A stretch of DNA of 64,000 nt from Candidatus Pseudobacter hemicellulosilyticus (GCA_029202545.1 CP119311.1:1984001-2048000); one strand, 5' to 3'. Counted from the first letter of the stretch, positions 9,701-18,203 are shown. Notes: generated by a model from the sequence alone, not told the origin. Made by a program: numbers and translations.

Positions 9701-10758
9701 GTGCCGGTATTACCGGTGGGATAATAGAGTTCAAAAGCGGAGCCGCCGGGGCGGAAATAACTGACGCCGCCAAAGTAGGTGCCTATCCAGGTAGTCCCGT
9801 TGCGATCCGGGTAAATACGGTAAACGGAATTATCACTGATGGAAAAAGGATCGGCCGGGTGGTTCTGGTAGCTGGAGATGGCGCCGGTGGCTTCATCCAG
9901 GATATTCAATCCTTTTTCGGTGCCGATAAAAATTTTGCCGGGTTCCGGCTGGCTGATGCCGCGGACAATATCATCATTGATGGCCGGTGAACTGTTCTTA
10001 TGGTAGCTGGTAAAACTGCGGGTCTGCGGATCATACATGGATACGCCGCGGGTAAAAGTACCGCTCCAGATACGGCCGTTCCCGTCTTTATAGACCGCAA
10101 TGACATAATTGCTGGTAAGCCCGTTACCGGTATTGTAATTGGTAACCCGCATGCTGGCGGGGTCCAGTACATCCAGGCCGTAGCCATAGGTGCCTATCCA
10201 GATATGACCGTTATTGTCTTCCGCCAGCTGGGTGAGGTGGCGGCTGGTGAGGGGACCGTTGCCTTTTTCCCGGTTGCCGACAAGCTGCAGCTGGCGGCTG
10301 CCGGGGGCTATTTTGTAGAGGCCGTTCAGGCGGGTGGTGATCCAGGTATTGCCCTTGCTGTCCCGCAGGATATCAAAAACAGCATTGCCTTCCAGGCCGG
10401 GCAGGGGATCAAATAATTCTGTGCTGAGGTCTAAAATGTAAACGCCGTTCTCCGTACCTATCCAGATATGTGTGCTGTCTGCCCTGCACAGCGCATGGAT
10501 AAAATTATTACCCAGGGAGCCGGGTTTATTCTTGTTGAATTGATAGCGTTTGAACTGGTAGCCATCAAAGCGGCTGATGCCGTTCTTGGTGCCGAACCAG
10601 AGAAAGCCCTGGTTGTCCTGGACAATGGCGCGGACGGTGTTGGCGGAGAGCCCTTCGGCTACGGTATAGTTCCTGAAAAGAACCTGCTGTCCGTACAGGG
10701 GTACAGACAGCAGGCTTATCAGCATGAATAAGTAGAATTTCCCACGCACAGTTTTCAT
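6706..10758 (-). CDS. Hybrid two-component system (HTCS) sensor-regulator of PUL 1
   Basis: A 1350-aa one-protein signalling system. Order: signal peptide (1-24); periplasmic two-propeller sensor with repeated blades of the type GFLWFGTKNGISRF and GHIWIGTYGYGLDVL (about 25-700); Y_Y_Y domain with FTNLSPGSYTFMVKAG (about 710-785); one membrane helix (787-809); histidine kinase with HEIRTPLS and phospho-acceptor His843, ATP lid GGSGIGLALA; receiver domain with LSDVMMPGMDG and phospho-acceptor Asp1134; C-terminal AraC-type DNA-binding domain (about 1235-1335). Proteins of this class sense a released oligosaccharide in the periplasm and switch on the neighbouring PUL. It lies between the sulfatase and susC, all in one direction. 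Confidence 0.96.
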   Translation of the reverse strand: MKTVRGKFYLFMLISLLSVPLYGQQVLFRNYTVAEGLSANTVRAIVQDNQGFLWFGTKNGISRFDGYQFKRYQFNKNKPGSLGNNFIHALCRADSTHIWIGTENGVYILDLSTELFDPLPGLEGNAVFDILRDSKGNTWITTRLNGLYKIAPGSRQLQLVGNREKGNGPLTSRHLTQLAEDNNGHIWIGTYGYGLDVLDPASMRVTNYNTGNGLTSNYVIAVYKDGNGRIWSGTFTRGVSMYDPQTRSFTSYHKNSSPAINDDIVRGISQPEPGKIFIGTEKGLNILDEATGAISSYQNHPADPFSISDNSVYRIYPDRNGTTWIGTYFGGVSYFRPGGSAFELYYPTGNTGTLTGRAVSCFLEDEPGKFWIGTEDGGLQYFDSRTKVFRQYPFLPRQPKLAYHNVHALLKDGQGRLWIGLFAGGINRYDPATGAMRQYLQQSSDPHSLLGNHIFSLYQDKEGIIWVGTDQGLNKYDSATDGFIRFKEPGLYNTIVYDMLEDASRNLYVATYNNGLYILNKRTDQWHNISNQTKGGALATNKLICLHDDNNGHLWIGTDGGGLHKLNKRSGKMTVYDQTNGIDANVIYSLQEDDEARLWMGTNNGIYSLAMGTGQFHHFSQKDNLQSAQFNYKSALKAADGSILMGGVKGFNLFRPEKVADVRHDYTVIITGFQLFNKEVAPGPESVLSQSINYTNRIRLAHDQSVFSFEFTGIGFTTPEKVRYAYRMKGFDEDWNFVGNERKATYTNLSPGSYTFMVKAGLDDNSLSSQSIDITIIISPPFYKTTLAYILYCLLAILAGWLGYRYFVAYHRRRNAAKLERMKIREEQDFYARKIEFFTMMAHEIRTPLSLIIAPLEKLLTVNRWQGEEQEQLKIMDDNASRLMSLVNQLLDFRRIESDAYEIHPEEIELVSLVQAVYSRFSSLPYQQGIEFSMSTRINRLPMVADPEVLNKILSNLLINAFKFTRSRVNIRINELNQDNDQAYCSVSVEDDGIGISSADIQHIFKKFFTTTSGNYAYHNLGGSGIGLALASSLAEKHGGRLLVESRQEVKTIFTLELPYFLPASGEPVLPEPEDTGAEADTSSTILVVEDDTTLLDFISKTLRGEGFRVEKAHNGKEALEKIDQQSIDLVLSDVMMPGMDGFELCRKVRNDVAISHLPFVLLTARSNQEAEIEGVESGADAFISKPFKWKHVMAVVKNLLETREKLRLKFSEQPGINAEQLTSNPRDKEFIERILAIIGQRITDPQLSVEELGKELSMSRSNLHKKLKALSGMGPNELIRLIRLKHAAKLLAARQHTVAEVAYLSGFSSPSYFTKCFQQQFKVTPKEFAERQPGQARPDFDQDINLEQP

Positions 10759-10803
10759 ATCAGTCTGTTTACTTCATTGCAGGACCGCGCGCCGGTTGGT
10801 TGC

Positions 10804-12474
10804 TTATTGCGGACCGCTGCCGGGGCGGGGGCGGATATAGGGTTTCATACTGGCGTACCAGGCTTCCCAGGCTTTGATCATTTCCTGCAGTTTTTCGGGT
10901 TGCTGTGCAGCCAGGTTAATGTGTTCATTCCTGTCCTTGCTGAGGTCATAGAGTTCCCATTGTTTGCCCTTGCTGCTTTCCATCACCAGTTTCCAGTTGC
11001 CTTTGATAAAGGCTTTGCCGTTTTCATGTTCAAAGAAAACACCATCGCGGGCGGGTTGCTTTTTCTTTCTGATCACGGGAACAATGCTCTGGCCATCCAT
11101 GGCTGTCAGGTTATTGCCATGATAGCTGGCGGGATAAGAAACGCCGGCCAGTTCCAGAAAGGTAGGCATTACATCAATAACATGTGTCAGGGCATCGCTG
11201 GTGCTGCCTTTTTTGGCTTTGAGACCGGCAGGCCAGTGGATGATGGCGGGGGTATTGATACCGCCTTCAAAGCTTTCTTTTTTCCAGAAGCGGTAGGGCG
11301 TATTGATGGCATTGGCCCAGTTGGGCCCTATCATGGTATAGGAAAGCTGGGTGCCGATCAGTTCGGTGGGTACTTTTTCATCATAGTACAGGGTGCGGCC
11401 ATCCCTTGTTTCGCTGGGCCTGTCGTAACCGGGCTGCTGTACAATTTCCGGGGAGGCGCCATTATCGGCCAGGAAGAGGATGATGGTATTGTTGAGGGTA
11501 TTGGTTTCTTCCAGGGTTTTGATCAGCCGGCCAACGCCCTGGTCCAGGCGGTCCACCATAGCGGCATGGGTAGCCATTTTCCGGGCCTGTTTTTCTTGCT
11601 GTTCTTTGCTGAGCTGGTCCCAGCGGCCAAAGCGGCCCATGACTTCCAGCATGGGCGTGGTTTTGGGATCAATGAGGCCCAGCTCCACCATACGCTCGTA
11701 GCGTTGCCTGCGGATCTCGTCCCAGCCGATGTCATAGGTGTGCTGGTATTTGGCAATATCCTCTTCTTTGGCCTGAACGGGCCAGTGGGGAGCGGTATGG
11801 GCTACGTACAGGAAATAGGGTTGTTGTCTGGCGGTAAATTCTTTGATATAGGCTACCGCGGTATCACTGATGGCATCCGTGAGGTAAAAATCTTTTGGTA
11901 CGTCTTTGATGGGTTCTGTGCCATTGACCAGGGAGAAGGGATCAAAATAATCCACTACGCCCCAGATCACGCCATAGTGTTTCTGGAAACCGCGGTTGAT
12001 GGGATAGCTTTCGCGGGAGGCGAAATCTTTGTCTTCATAACCCTGGTGGTTGAGCCATTTGAGCTGGTTTTCTTTGCCGGGTTGCTGGACGTCATCGCTC
12101 AGGTGCCATTTGCCGGACATGCCGGTCTGGTAGCCGTTCTCCTGGAGGACTTCGGCAATAGTGGCGGCATTACGGGTCAGGGCATTGCCATTGTAGGCCA
12201 GGCCTACTTTGTGGGCGTACTGACCGGTGAGCAGGCTGGCGCGGGAAGGACAGCAGCGGGCGTTGTTGTGGAAATTGGTCATCCGCAGGCCGTTATTGGC
12301 CAGGCGGTCCAGGTTGGGCGTATGGATCTCACCGCCAAAGCTGCCCAGGTCGCTGTACCCGAGGTCGTCAGCCATGATGATAATGATGTTGGGTCTGTCT
12401 TTTTTTGCCTGGGCGTTAACGGATCCGGCAAAGCAGAGCAGGGCGGAAAAGAGAAATATGTTCCGTTTAAACAT
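10804..12474 (-). CDS. Secreted S1-type sulfatase
   Basis: A 556-aa arylsulfatase-superfamily enzyme. I set the start at 12474 (MFKRNIFLFSALL), since the frame continues 56 codons upstream without coding character while a signal peptide starts here. The metal site begins with NIIIIMADDLGYSDLGSFG. The active-site motif is CCPSRASLLTG; Cys74 is the residue expected to become formylglycine, so activity needs a maturase that is not encoded in this window. HLSDD, HTAPHWP and FLADNGASPE are further conserved strands. The family hydrolyses sulfate esters on glycans or small aryl sulfates. The gene ends 45 bp before the HTCS gene on the same strand, so the PUL probably handles a sulfated sugar. Confidence 0.9.
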   Translation of the reverse strand: MFKRNIFLFSALLCFAGSVNAQAKKDRPNIIIIMADDLGYSDLGSFGGEIHTPNLDRLANNGLRMTNFHNNARCCPSRASLLTGQYAHKVGLAYNGNALTRNAATIAEVLQENGYQTGMSGKWHLSDDVQQPGKENQLKWLNHQGYEDKDFASRESYPINRGFQKHYGVIWGVVDYFDPFSLVNGTEPIKDVPKDFYLTDAISDTAVAYIKEFTARQQPYFLYVAHTAPHWPVQAKEEDIAKYQHTYDIGWDEIRRQRYERMVELGLIDPKTTPMLEVMGRFGRWDQLSKEQQEKQARKMATHAAMVDRLDQGVGRLIKTLEETNTLNNTIILFLADNGASPEIVQQPGYDRPSETRDGRTLYYDEKVPTELIGTQLSYTMIGPNWANAINTPYRFWKKESFEGGINTPAIIHWPAGLKAKKGSTSDALTHVIDVMPTFLELAGVSYPASYHGNNLTAMDGQSIVPVIRKKKQPARDGVFFEHENGKAFIKGNWKLVMESSKGKQWELYDLSKDRNEHINLAAQQPEKLQEMIKAWEAWYASMKPYIRPRPGSGPQ

Positions 12475-12757
12475 GTAGGTACATTTTATGAATTGATGAA
12501 ACCGGTAAGCGGGAAATGGGTAAGCTGCCGGCCCCGGCGGGCGCATCGCATAGAAGGTATGCGGCTGAAGGGAAAACGATATGGATGGTCCGGATGGGCA
12601 TATGGCAGCAATAGCTATAAATATCCGTTGGAATGAGCGCAAGGGCTGAAAGTCCTGTCCTTTATTCTTGTAAAAATGTCTTTTCAGGTATGAAAAGCAA
12701 CTGGTTACAGCAAAATAGACGTTGTCAGGGACAGCAGACCTGCGGTGGGCGGGGATA

Positions 12758-13381
12758 TCAGCGGTAGTCGGTTATCCGGATCTGTTCCCGGCAGAAACTA
12801 TATTCCTGGGGGTCGTTGGAGCTGACAATCACCAGGCGTTGGCTGCAATGGGCGTCAATGAGCTGGTGGTAGAGGCTGATGCCTTCAGCGTCCAGGTTGG
12901 TGCAGGGTTCATCCAGGAGGATACAGGGCACATGGGAGAAAATGGCCTGGGCCAGTTTTACCCGTTGCTTCATGCCGCTACTGTAAAAGCGGATCTGTTT
13001 ATGGGCGGCTTTTTCCAGTCCTACGGCGGTAATGATAGCGGGGATGGACCAGTTGGGCAGCAGGGGTTTGAACTGCTGGTGGAACTGCAGGAATTCGGTG
13101 ACGGTCATTTCCTCTATCAGTTCCAGGTAGGGGGCGGCGATGGAAAGGTATTGAAAGGCCTGGTCGGGCTCAATGGGCCGGGTGGCATTGGCGGGGGTAT
13201 AGGTTACGGCGCCTTCACTGAGGGCTAAGGCTCCACCGGTGGCCTGCAAAAGGGTGCTTTTTCCGGAGCCGTTGGGACCGGTGATAGCATAGGCGGTGCC
13301 TGCCATGAATTCATACTGAAAGTTCCGGAATATCCATTCGCGGTTGAAGCGTTTGCCTGCTTTAGTCAGCGATATCTTCAT
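12758..13381 (-). CDS. Stand-alone ABC transporter ATP-binding protein
   Basis: A 207-aa nucleotide-binding subunit. Walker A is GPNGSGKST (residues 35-43), the signature is FYSSGMKQR, Walker B is CILLDEP with the catalytic Glu, and the D-loop is TNLD. A start at 13387 is also possible; I prefer 13381 because MKISL is the usual beginning. The first 20 bp overlap the end of lpxA, so the two are translationally coupled at the end of the lipid A cluster. No permease gene follows, so its membrane partner is elsewhere. A role in lipid or envelope export is a guess from context; the substrate cannot be read from the sequence. Confidence 0.85.
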   Translation of the reverse strand: MKISLTKAGKRFNREWIFRNFQYEFMAGTAYAITGPNGSGKSTLLQATGGALALSEGAVTYTPANATRPIEPDQAFQYLSIAAPYLELIEEMTVTEFLQFHQQFKPLLPNWSIPAIITAVGLEKAAHKQIRFYSSGMKQRVKLAQAIFSHVPCILLDEPCTNLDAEGISLYHQLIDAHCSQRLVIVSSNDPQEYSFCREQIRITDYR

Positions 13382-14168
13382 CCACACTATTTTTTGAATA
13401 GCGTTTAATGATACCGCGGCCGCTTTCGCGGATAAAGGTCACAATCTCGTCGCGTTCGTCAGTGGCAGGGAATTCTTCTTCCAGGTGTTCAAGGGCCTGG
13501 CTGGTGTTCATGCCTTTGTTGTAGACCACGCGATAGATGTCCAGGAGATGATTGATCTTATCCACGGTGAAACCGCGGCGTTTGAGGCCCACGGAGTTCA
13601 CGCCGGAATAGCTGAGGGGGGCGCGTCCGGCCTTGATATAGGGGGGGATGTCCTTGCCCACCAGGGAGCCGCCGCTCACAAAGGAGTGCTGGCCGATCTT
13701 TACGAACTGGTGAACGGCGCACATACCGCCGAGGATGGCCCAGTCTCCCAGCACTACGTGCCCGGCGATCTGGGTATTATTGCTCATTACGCAATGATTG
13801 CCAATGAGGCAGTCATGTGCCAGGTGGCTATAGGCCATGATCAGGCAGTTATTACCTACCTGGGTTTTGCCCCGGTCCTTGGTGCCGCGGTTAATGGTGA
13901 CAAATTCCCGGATGGTGGTATTGTCGCCGACGATCACCATAGTATCCTCCCCGTCAAACTTCAGATCCTGCGGGATGGCGGCAATTACCGCGCCCGGGAA
14001 GATCCGGCAGTTACGGCCAATGCGGGCGCCCTCCATGATCGTTACATTGCTACCAATCCAGGTTCCTTCGCCGATCTCCACGTTCTGGTGGATCACGGTA
14101 AAGGGGTCAACCTTTACATTGGTGGCCAGCTTGGCATTGGGATGAATATATGTATGCGGATGGATCAT
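13362..14168 (-). CDS. lpxA: UDP-N-acetylglucosamine O-acyltransferase
   Basis: LpxA transfers a 3-hydroxyacyl chain from ACP to the 3-OH of UDP-GlcNAc, the first step of lipid A synthesis, in the cytoplasm. The 268-aa protein begins MIHPHTYIHPNAKL, the normal LpxA start; the reading frame is open 42 codons further upstream but that part has no family resemblance. Hexapeptide repeats of a left-handed beta-helix run through residues 10-185. His118 in SHLAHDC corresponds to the catalytic His125 of E. coli. The C-terminal helical part includes GFTVDKINHLLDIYRVVY. It follows lpxD and lpxC-fabZ on the same strand, 229 bp after the latter. Confidence 0.95.
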   Translation of the reverse strand: MIHPHTYIHPNAKLATNVKVDPFTVIHQNVEIGEGTWIGSNVTIMEGARIGRNCRIFPGAVIAAIPQDLKFDGEDTMVIVGDNTTIREFVTINRGTKDRGKTQVGNNCLIMAYSHLAHDCLIGNHCVMSNNTQIAGHVVLGDWAILGGMCAVHQFVKIGQHSFVSGGSLVGKDIPPYIKAGRAPLSYSGVNSVGLKRRGFTVDKINHLLDIYRVVYNKGMNTSQALEHLEEEFPATDERDEIVTFIRESGRGIIKRYSKNSVDEDIAD

Positions 14169-14302
14169 CGTATTGACGTTCTTAAGTGTTGATGGCGGAT
14201 AGTGGTTTGCGGGGGCGGCAGCAATACTGTCGCCTGCAGGTTTCTGGTGTAATTGTTCACCCATGGCACCCTTATGGACTGGTTTGATACTCAATTAATC
14301 GG

Positions 14303-14344
14303 CAAAAATAATTATTGTCATTCGACTGCCGCCCCGCAAAAATA
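14303..14344 (-). promoter_or_regulatory. Possible lpxA promoter region (two -7 boxes)
   Basis: The A+T-rich stretch before lpxA holds two minus-strand matches to the -7 box TAnnTTTG, both TATTTTTG, at 14303-14310 and 14337-14344. Either would give an lpxA leader of about 130-160 nt. No clear -33 box was found. Confidence 0.35.
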
Positions 14345-14397
14345 TAATTTATTGGTAAACCAGCTGATTTATATTTATTGTGTGGCGCTGAACAGAT

Positions 14398-15807
14398 TTA
14401 TGTGCCTCTTTTTACCAGCTGGGCCATCAGGTCGGCCTCAGTGGCTATTTTATTCCCCACATATACGGTACCTCTCATTTCACAGATGCCCCGGCGGATG
14501 GGGGCCAGCAGCTCCATCCGGAGCAGCATGGTGTCACCGGGGATCACTTTCTGTTTGAACTTACAATTATCGATCTTCAGGAAATAAGTATCATATTCTC
14601 CCGTGGGCATGGCATTGATACAGAGGATGCCACCGGTCTGGGCCAGGGCTTCTATCTGCAGCACGCCCGGCATAACGGGGTTGCCAGGGAAATGGCCGGT
14701 GAAGAAGGGTTCGTTGTAAGTGACGTTCTTGATGCCTACGATATGCCTGTCGGACAGCTCAATGATCTTGTCCACCATCAGGAAAGGGTAGCGGTGGGGC
14801 AGGGTCTTTTCGATCTGCTGAAGGGTATATACAGGGGGCTGATTAGCGTCATAAATGGGAATATTCTTGACGTGCTTGTTTTTTTTTATGTATTGCTTGA
14901 TGATCCGGGCAAAATCCACGTTGGTGCTGTGTCCGGGCCTGTTGGCAATGATATGGGCCTTGATGGGGTAACCGATCAGGGCCAGGTCGCCCACCACGTC
15001 CAGGGTCTTGTGCCGGGCGGGTTCATTGGGGAAGCGGAGTTCCAGGTTATCCAGGTAGCCTTCGCTTTTCACTTCAATGGAAGTACGGTTGAAGACCTTG
15101 GCCAGGCGGTGCATTTCCTCGTCGGTAACGGGTTTGTCCACCACCACGATGGCGTTATTGATGTCCCCGCCTTTGATCAGGTTGTGCTGCAGCAGCATTT
15201 CCAGCTCATGCAGGAATACGAAGGTCCGGCAGGAAGAGATCTCGCCTTTGAATTCCCGCATGGTCTTCAGGCCGGCATGCTGGGTTCCCAGCACGGGGCT
15301 GTTGAAGTCGATCAGGGTGGTGATCTTATAGTCCGTAGCGGGCATAGCGGTCATTTCTACCCGTTTCTTCTCATCGTAATGGGTGATATTGGTATCAATG
15401 GTGTACCATACTTTGGTGGCATCCTGTTCCAGTATCCCTGCTTCTTCAATGATCTCCACAAAAGGGGCGGAGCTGCCGTCCATGATGGGGATCTCAGGGC
15501 CGTTCAGTTCAATCAGGCAATTGTCCACGCCCATGCCTACCAGGGCGGCCAGGATATGTTCTACGGTGCTGACCTTGGCGCCATTGTCTTCCAGGGTAGT
15601 GCCCCGGGAGGTGTCAGTCACCAGGTCGCAATCAGCTTTTATAATGGGTCTTCCGGCCAGGTCAATCCGCTGGAACTGATATCCAAAGCCAGGCTGGGCT
15701 GGTTTGAGGGTCATGTCCACATTGATACCGCTATGGAGACCGGTACCGCTGATACTTACTGCCGAGCCTAAGGTATGTTGCTTGTCAGGATTGAAATTGG
15801 AATCCAT
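14398..15807 (-). CDS. lpxC-fabZ: Bifunctional UDP-3-O-acyl-GlcNAc deacetylase / 3-hydroxyacyl-ACP dehydratase
   Basis: A 469-aa fusion common in Bacteroidota. The N-terminal LpxC half (about 1-310) removes the N-acetyl group from UDP-3-O-acyl-GlcNAc, the committed lipid A step. It has the zinc ligands His84 in STVEHILAAL and the His-x3-Asp pair in HKTLDVVGDL. The C-terminal FabZ half (about 325-469) dehydrates 3-hydroxyacyl-ACP and has LPHRYPFLMVDKI with catalytic His338 and GHFPGNPVMPGVLQIEALAQ. I start it at 15807 (MDSNFNPDKQ) since the LpxC fold begins right after; a longer frame exists. A -7 box sits 20 bp upstream. Confidence 0.95.
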   Translation of the reverse strand: MDSNFNPDKQHTLGSAVSISGTGLHSGINVDMTLKPAQPGFGYQFQRIDLAGRPIIKADCDLVTDTSRGTTLEDNGAKVSTVEHILAALVGMGVDNCLIELNGPEIPIMDGSSAPFVEIIEEAGILEQDATKVWYTIDTNITHYDEKKRVEMTAMPATDYKITTLIDFNSPVLGTQHAGLKTMREFKGEISSCRTFVFLHELEMLLQHNLIKGGDINNAIVVVDKPVTDEEMHRLAKVFNRTSIEVKSEGYLDNLELRFPNEPARHKTLDVVGDLALIGYPIKAHIIANRPGHSTNVDFARIIKQYIKKNKHVKNIPIYDANQPPVYTLQQIEKTLPHRYPFLMVDKIIELSDRHIVGIKNVTYNEPFFTGHFPGNPVMPGVLQIEALAQTGGILCINAMPTGEYDTYFLKIDNCKFKQKVIPGDTMLLRMELLAPIRRGICEMRGTVYVGNKIATEADLMAQLVKRGT

Positions 15808-15826
15808 GCTAAATTTTTTGGAAGGG

Positions 15827-15834
15827 CAAATATA
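15827..15834 (-). promoter_or_regulatory. -7 box before lpxC-fabZ
   Basis: The minus strand reads TATATTTG, an exact match to TAnnTTTG, ending 20 bp before the chosen start codon. A TTTG lies only 12 bp further up, too close for a standard -33 box. Confidence 0.45.
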
Positions 15835-15904
15835 CAATACGCGGCACAAACGACCGGACTGGTCCGGTTATTTTGCACAGTGATGGCCAAGAGGGGCCTT
15901 TTTA

Positions 15905-16951
15905 TCAGACTTTTTCCGCCAGTAATTGCTGAACCAGCTTCTCCAGTTCCTTGATCCGCTTTTCCAGGTCGGGCAGGTTGCGGCTCAGGGCCTGGCTGCG
16001 CAGGGCGCTGGTATAGTCAAAGGCGGGCGAGCCGGTAACGGCTGCCCGTGGGGTTTTGATGGATTTGCTGACCCCGCTCTGGGCGTTGATCCTGGCGCCG
16101 TCGGCAATGGTGAGGTGACCCACAATGCCGGCCTGTCCGCCGATCATCACGTTATTGCCCAACTTGGTGCTGCCGCTGACGCCTGCCTGGGCGGCAATAA
16201 CGGTGTTGTTGCCCACTTCCACGTTATGGGCTATCTGGATCAGGTTATCCAGTTTGGCGCCGGAACGGATCAGTGTTGAACCCATGGTGGCGCGGTCAAT
16301 GGTGGCATTGGCGCCTATTTCCACAAAATCTTCCACAATCACGTTGCCGATCTGCGGTACTTTTTTGAAGCTGCCATCCGGCTGGGGGGCGAAGCCGAAG
16401 CCATCGCTGCCTACTACGGTACCGGCATGGACGGTCACATTTTTGCCCAGTACGCATTCATGGTAGATGCGGACGCCTGGATGGATAATACAGTTATCAC
16501 CAATTTTCACATTCTTGCCAATGAATACCTGGGGGAAGATCTTGACATTATTGCCTACGCTCACCCCTTCGCTGATATAGCTGAAGGCGCCGAGGAAGAT
16601 ATTCTCGCCCAGTCTGGCAGAGCTGGCCACATAGGAGGGGTCCTGGATGCCGGTCATCTGCTGGGTCATCATGTCCTGGTAGGCCGCCAGCAGGGTGGCA
16701 AAAGCGGTATAGGCGTCCTCCACCCGGATCAGGGTGGCCTGCACGGGCTGTTTCAGTTCCAGTGCGGTATTGATGATCACCAGGGAGGCCCCGGTGGTAT
16801 AGAGATAGTCTTCGTATTTGGGATTGGCAAGGAAAGCAAGCTGGCCTGTCTGGGCTTCTTCGATCTTACTGAAGGAACTGACGGCGGTCTCGGGATTGCC
16901 TTCTACTTTCCCGTTGATGAGCATGGCTATTTGGGCAGCAGTGAATTGCAT
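15905..16951 (-). CDS. lpxD: UDP-3-O-(3-hydroxyacyl)glucosamine N-acyltransferase
   Basis: LpxD adds the N-linked acyl chain to UDP-3-O-acyl-glucosamine, the step after LpxC. The 348-aa protein has the LpxD N-terminal uridine-binding domain (about 1-100; ISSFSKIEEAQTGQLAFLANPKYEDYLY-like region), a hexapeptide left-handed beta-helix (about 105-310) and a C-terminal helix (LEKRIKELEKLVQQLLAEK) that forms the trimer bundle. His242 in IQIAHNVEVG matches the catalytic His of the family. It begins 28 bp after the HD-domain gene stop and precedes lpxC-fabZ by 97 bp. Confidence 0.95.
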   Translation of the reverse strand: MQFTAAQIAMLINGKVEGNPETAVSSFSKIEEAQTGQLAFLANPKYEDYLYTTGASLVIINTALELKQPVQATLIRVEDAYTAFATLLAAYQDMMTQQMTGIQDPSYVASSARLGENIFLGAFSYISEGVSVGNNVKIFPQVFIGKNVKIGDNCIIHPGVRIYHECVLGKNVTVHAGTVVGSDGFGFAPQPDGSFKKVPQIGNVIVEDFVEIGANATIDRATMGSTLIRSGAKLDNLIQIAHNVEVGNNTVIAAQAGVSGSTKLGNNVMIGGQAGIVGHLTIADGARINAQSGVSKSIKTPRAAVTGSPAFDYTSALRSQALSRNLPDLEKRIKELEKLVQQLLAEKV

Positions 16952-16979
16952 TTTTTCTTTAGTTGTAGCTTTTGATTGT

Positions 16980-18203
16980 TCATGGGTTGGGTGTCCAGTA
17001 ACAAATGTAATATTTTTTCACAGGGGTTGAGAGGGTCTTATGGATGAGCGCGTTGTCTACCTGCGAAATATCTTTTACGCTGCCGTCCTTGAACAGGATA
17101 TTGATCTTCTCCTCCACCAGGTTATAGGTAGTGCTGACAGCCTCGCCTGTGAACAGGAGGTAGCTGCATTCTTTTTCCGTGATGTTCAGTTCACGGCAAA
17201 TCCTGTTCCGGTGTTCCGCTATAAAGGCTTCTGTAAAGGGTTCGCCCTGAAATTTAACTTTTAATAAACGGCGGTTGATCAGCGCTGAACAGAGCATGGA
17301 CAGCACTTTGTCCGGGTGGGCGGTCCAGCCTTTGATGGCGGCCAGCACGTCATAGTCGTCCAGCAGGCAGAACTGGTCCAGGTGCAGGTCTGCGGGGCCA
17401 TCGCCTGCGGGCTGCAGGTAGAGGTCCAGCGTAGGGGTGGCGGACTTTGCATCCATGCCCTGGCTGATCAGTTCTTTGGCGCGGCGGATGATGCGGACCA
17501 GCATTTTTTCGCCGCTGAGCACGGTCTTATGCAGGTATACCTGCCAGTACATGAGGCGGCGGGAGACCAGGAATTTTTCAATGGAGAAAACCCCTTTCTC
17601 TTCCACCATCAGCTCGCCGTCGCGGACGGTCAGCATTTTCAGGATGCGGTCATACCCGATCACGCCTTCGGATACCCCGGTAAAGAAGCTGTCGCGGGAG
17701 AGATAATCCATCCGGTCCACATCCAGCTGTCCGGAGATCAGCTGGTGCAGGAAATGTTTGGAATAAGTATTGGTATAAATGGCAATGGCCATGTCCAGCT
17801 GGCCGTTGAGCTGCTGGTTCATGACTTGCATAATGCGCAGGGAGATCTGTTCGTGGGCCACTCCTTCAATCAGCACTTTTTCCAGTGCGTGGGAGTAGGG
17901 ACCATGGCCCACATCATGCAGCAGGATAGCTACTTTGGCGGCAATTTCCTCTTCAGGGCTGATCTCCGTGCCCTTGCTGCGCAGCTCCTGGATAGCATTG
18001 CACATGAGGTGATAGGCCCCCAGGCTATGGTGAAGCCGGGTATGTACCGCCCCAGGATATACCAGGTGTGCAAAAGCCATCTGGTGGATCCGCCGTAAGC
18101 GCTGGTAATAGGGATGGGCTATCACCTGGAAAATTAGCGGATGGTCAAGGGTGATGAAACCATACACGGGATCGTTGATAATCTTTCGGAGTCTGTCGGC
18201 CAT
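16980..18203 (-). CDS. HD-domain phosphohydrolase (dNTPase-like)
   Basis: A 407-aa cytoplasmic protein. I start it at 18203 (MADRLRKIINDPVYGF); the frame is open 15 codons more. The HD metal site is visible: HTRLHHSLGAYHL, ILLHDVGHGPYSH and DVDRMDYLSRDS supply the His...His-Asp...Asp set. The arrangement is that of the SAMHD1/dGTPase-like superfamily, which hydrolyses dNTPs or related nucleotides; the real substrate of this Bacteroidota branch is not known to me. It is the first gene of the minus-strand lpx row and is divergent from porX, with 108 bp between them. Confidence 0.88.
   Translation of the reverse strand: MADRLRKIINDPVYGFITLDHPLIFQVIAHPYYQRLRRIHQMAFAHLVYPGAVHTRLHHSLGAYHLMCNAIQELRSKGTEISPEEEIAAKVAILLHDVGHGPYSHALEKVLIEGVAHEQISLRIMQVMNQQLNGQLDMAIAIYTNTYSKHFLHQLISGQLDVDRMDYLSRDSFFTGVSEGVIGYDRILKMLTVRDGELMVEEKGVFSIEKFLVSRRLMYWQVYLHKTVLSGEKMLVRIIRRAKELISQGMDAKSATPTLDLYLQPAGDGPADLHLDQFCLLDDYDVLAAIKGWTAHPDKVLSMLCSALINRRLLKVKFQGEPFTEAFIAEHRNRICRELNITEKECSYLLFTGEAVSTTYNLVEEKINILFKDGSVKDISQVDNALIHKTLSTPVKKYYICYWTPNP
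17002..17009 (-). promoter_or_regulatory. -7 box possibly serving lpxD
   Basis: The minus strand reads TACATTTG inside the last codons of the HD gene, 50 bp before the lpxD start. Exact match to TAnnTTTG, but lpxD may also be read from the upstream promoter. Confidence 0.3.

Noticed and set aside
10777..12636. 619-codon open frame antisense to the sulfatase
   Set aside because: The sulfatase has a clear signal peptide and active-site motif; the antisense frame is rich in Gly/Phe/Ala runs without any motif and results from codon bias.
12475..12642. 56-codon N-terminal extension of the sulfatase
   Set aside because: A normal signal peptide starts at 12474, and the extra part is Pro/Phe-rich without a coding pattern.
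12475..12757. Possible small gene between sulfatase and ABC ATPase
   Set aside because: No frame with coding character was found; only a weak TATTTTG box at 12711-12717 far from the sulfatase start.
14169..14294. 42-codon N-terminal extension of lpxA
   Set aside because: The LpxA family begins at MIHP; the extension has no resemblance and overlaps candidate promoter boxes.
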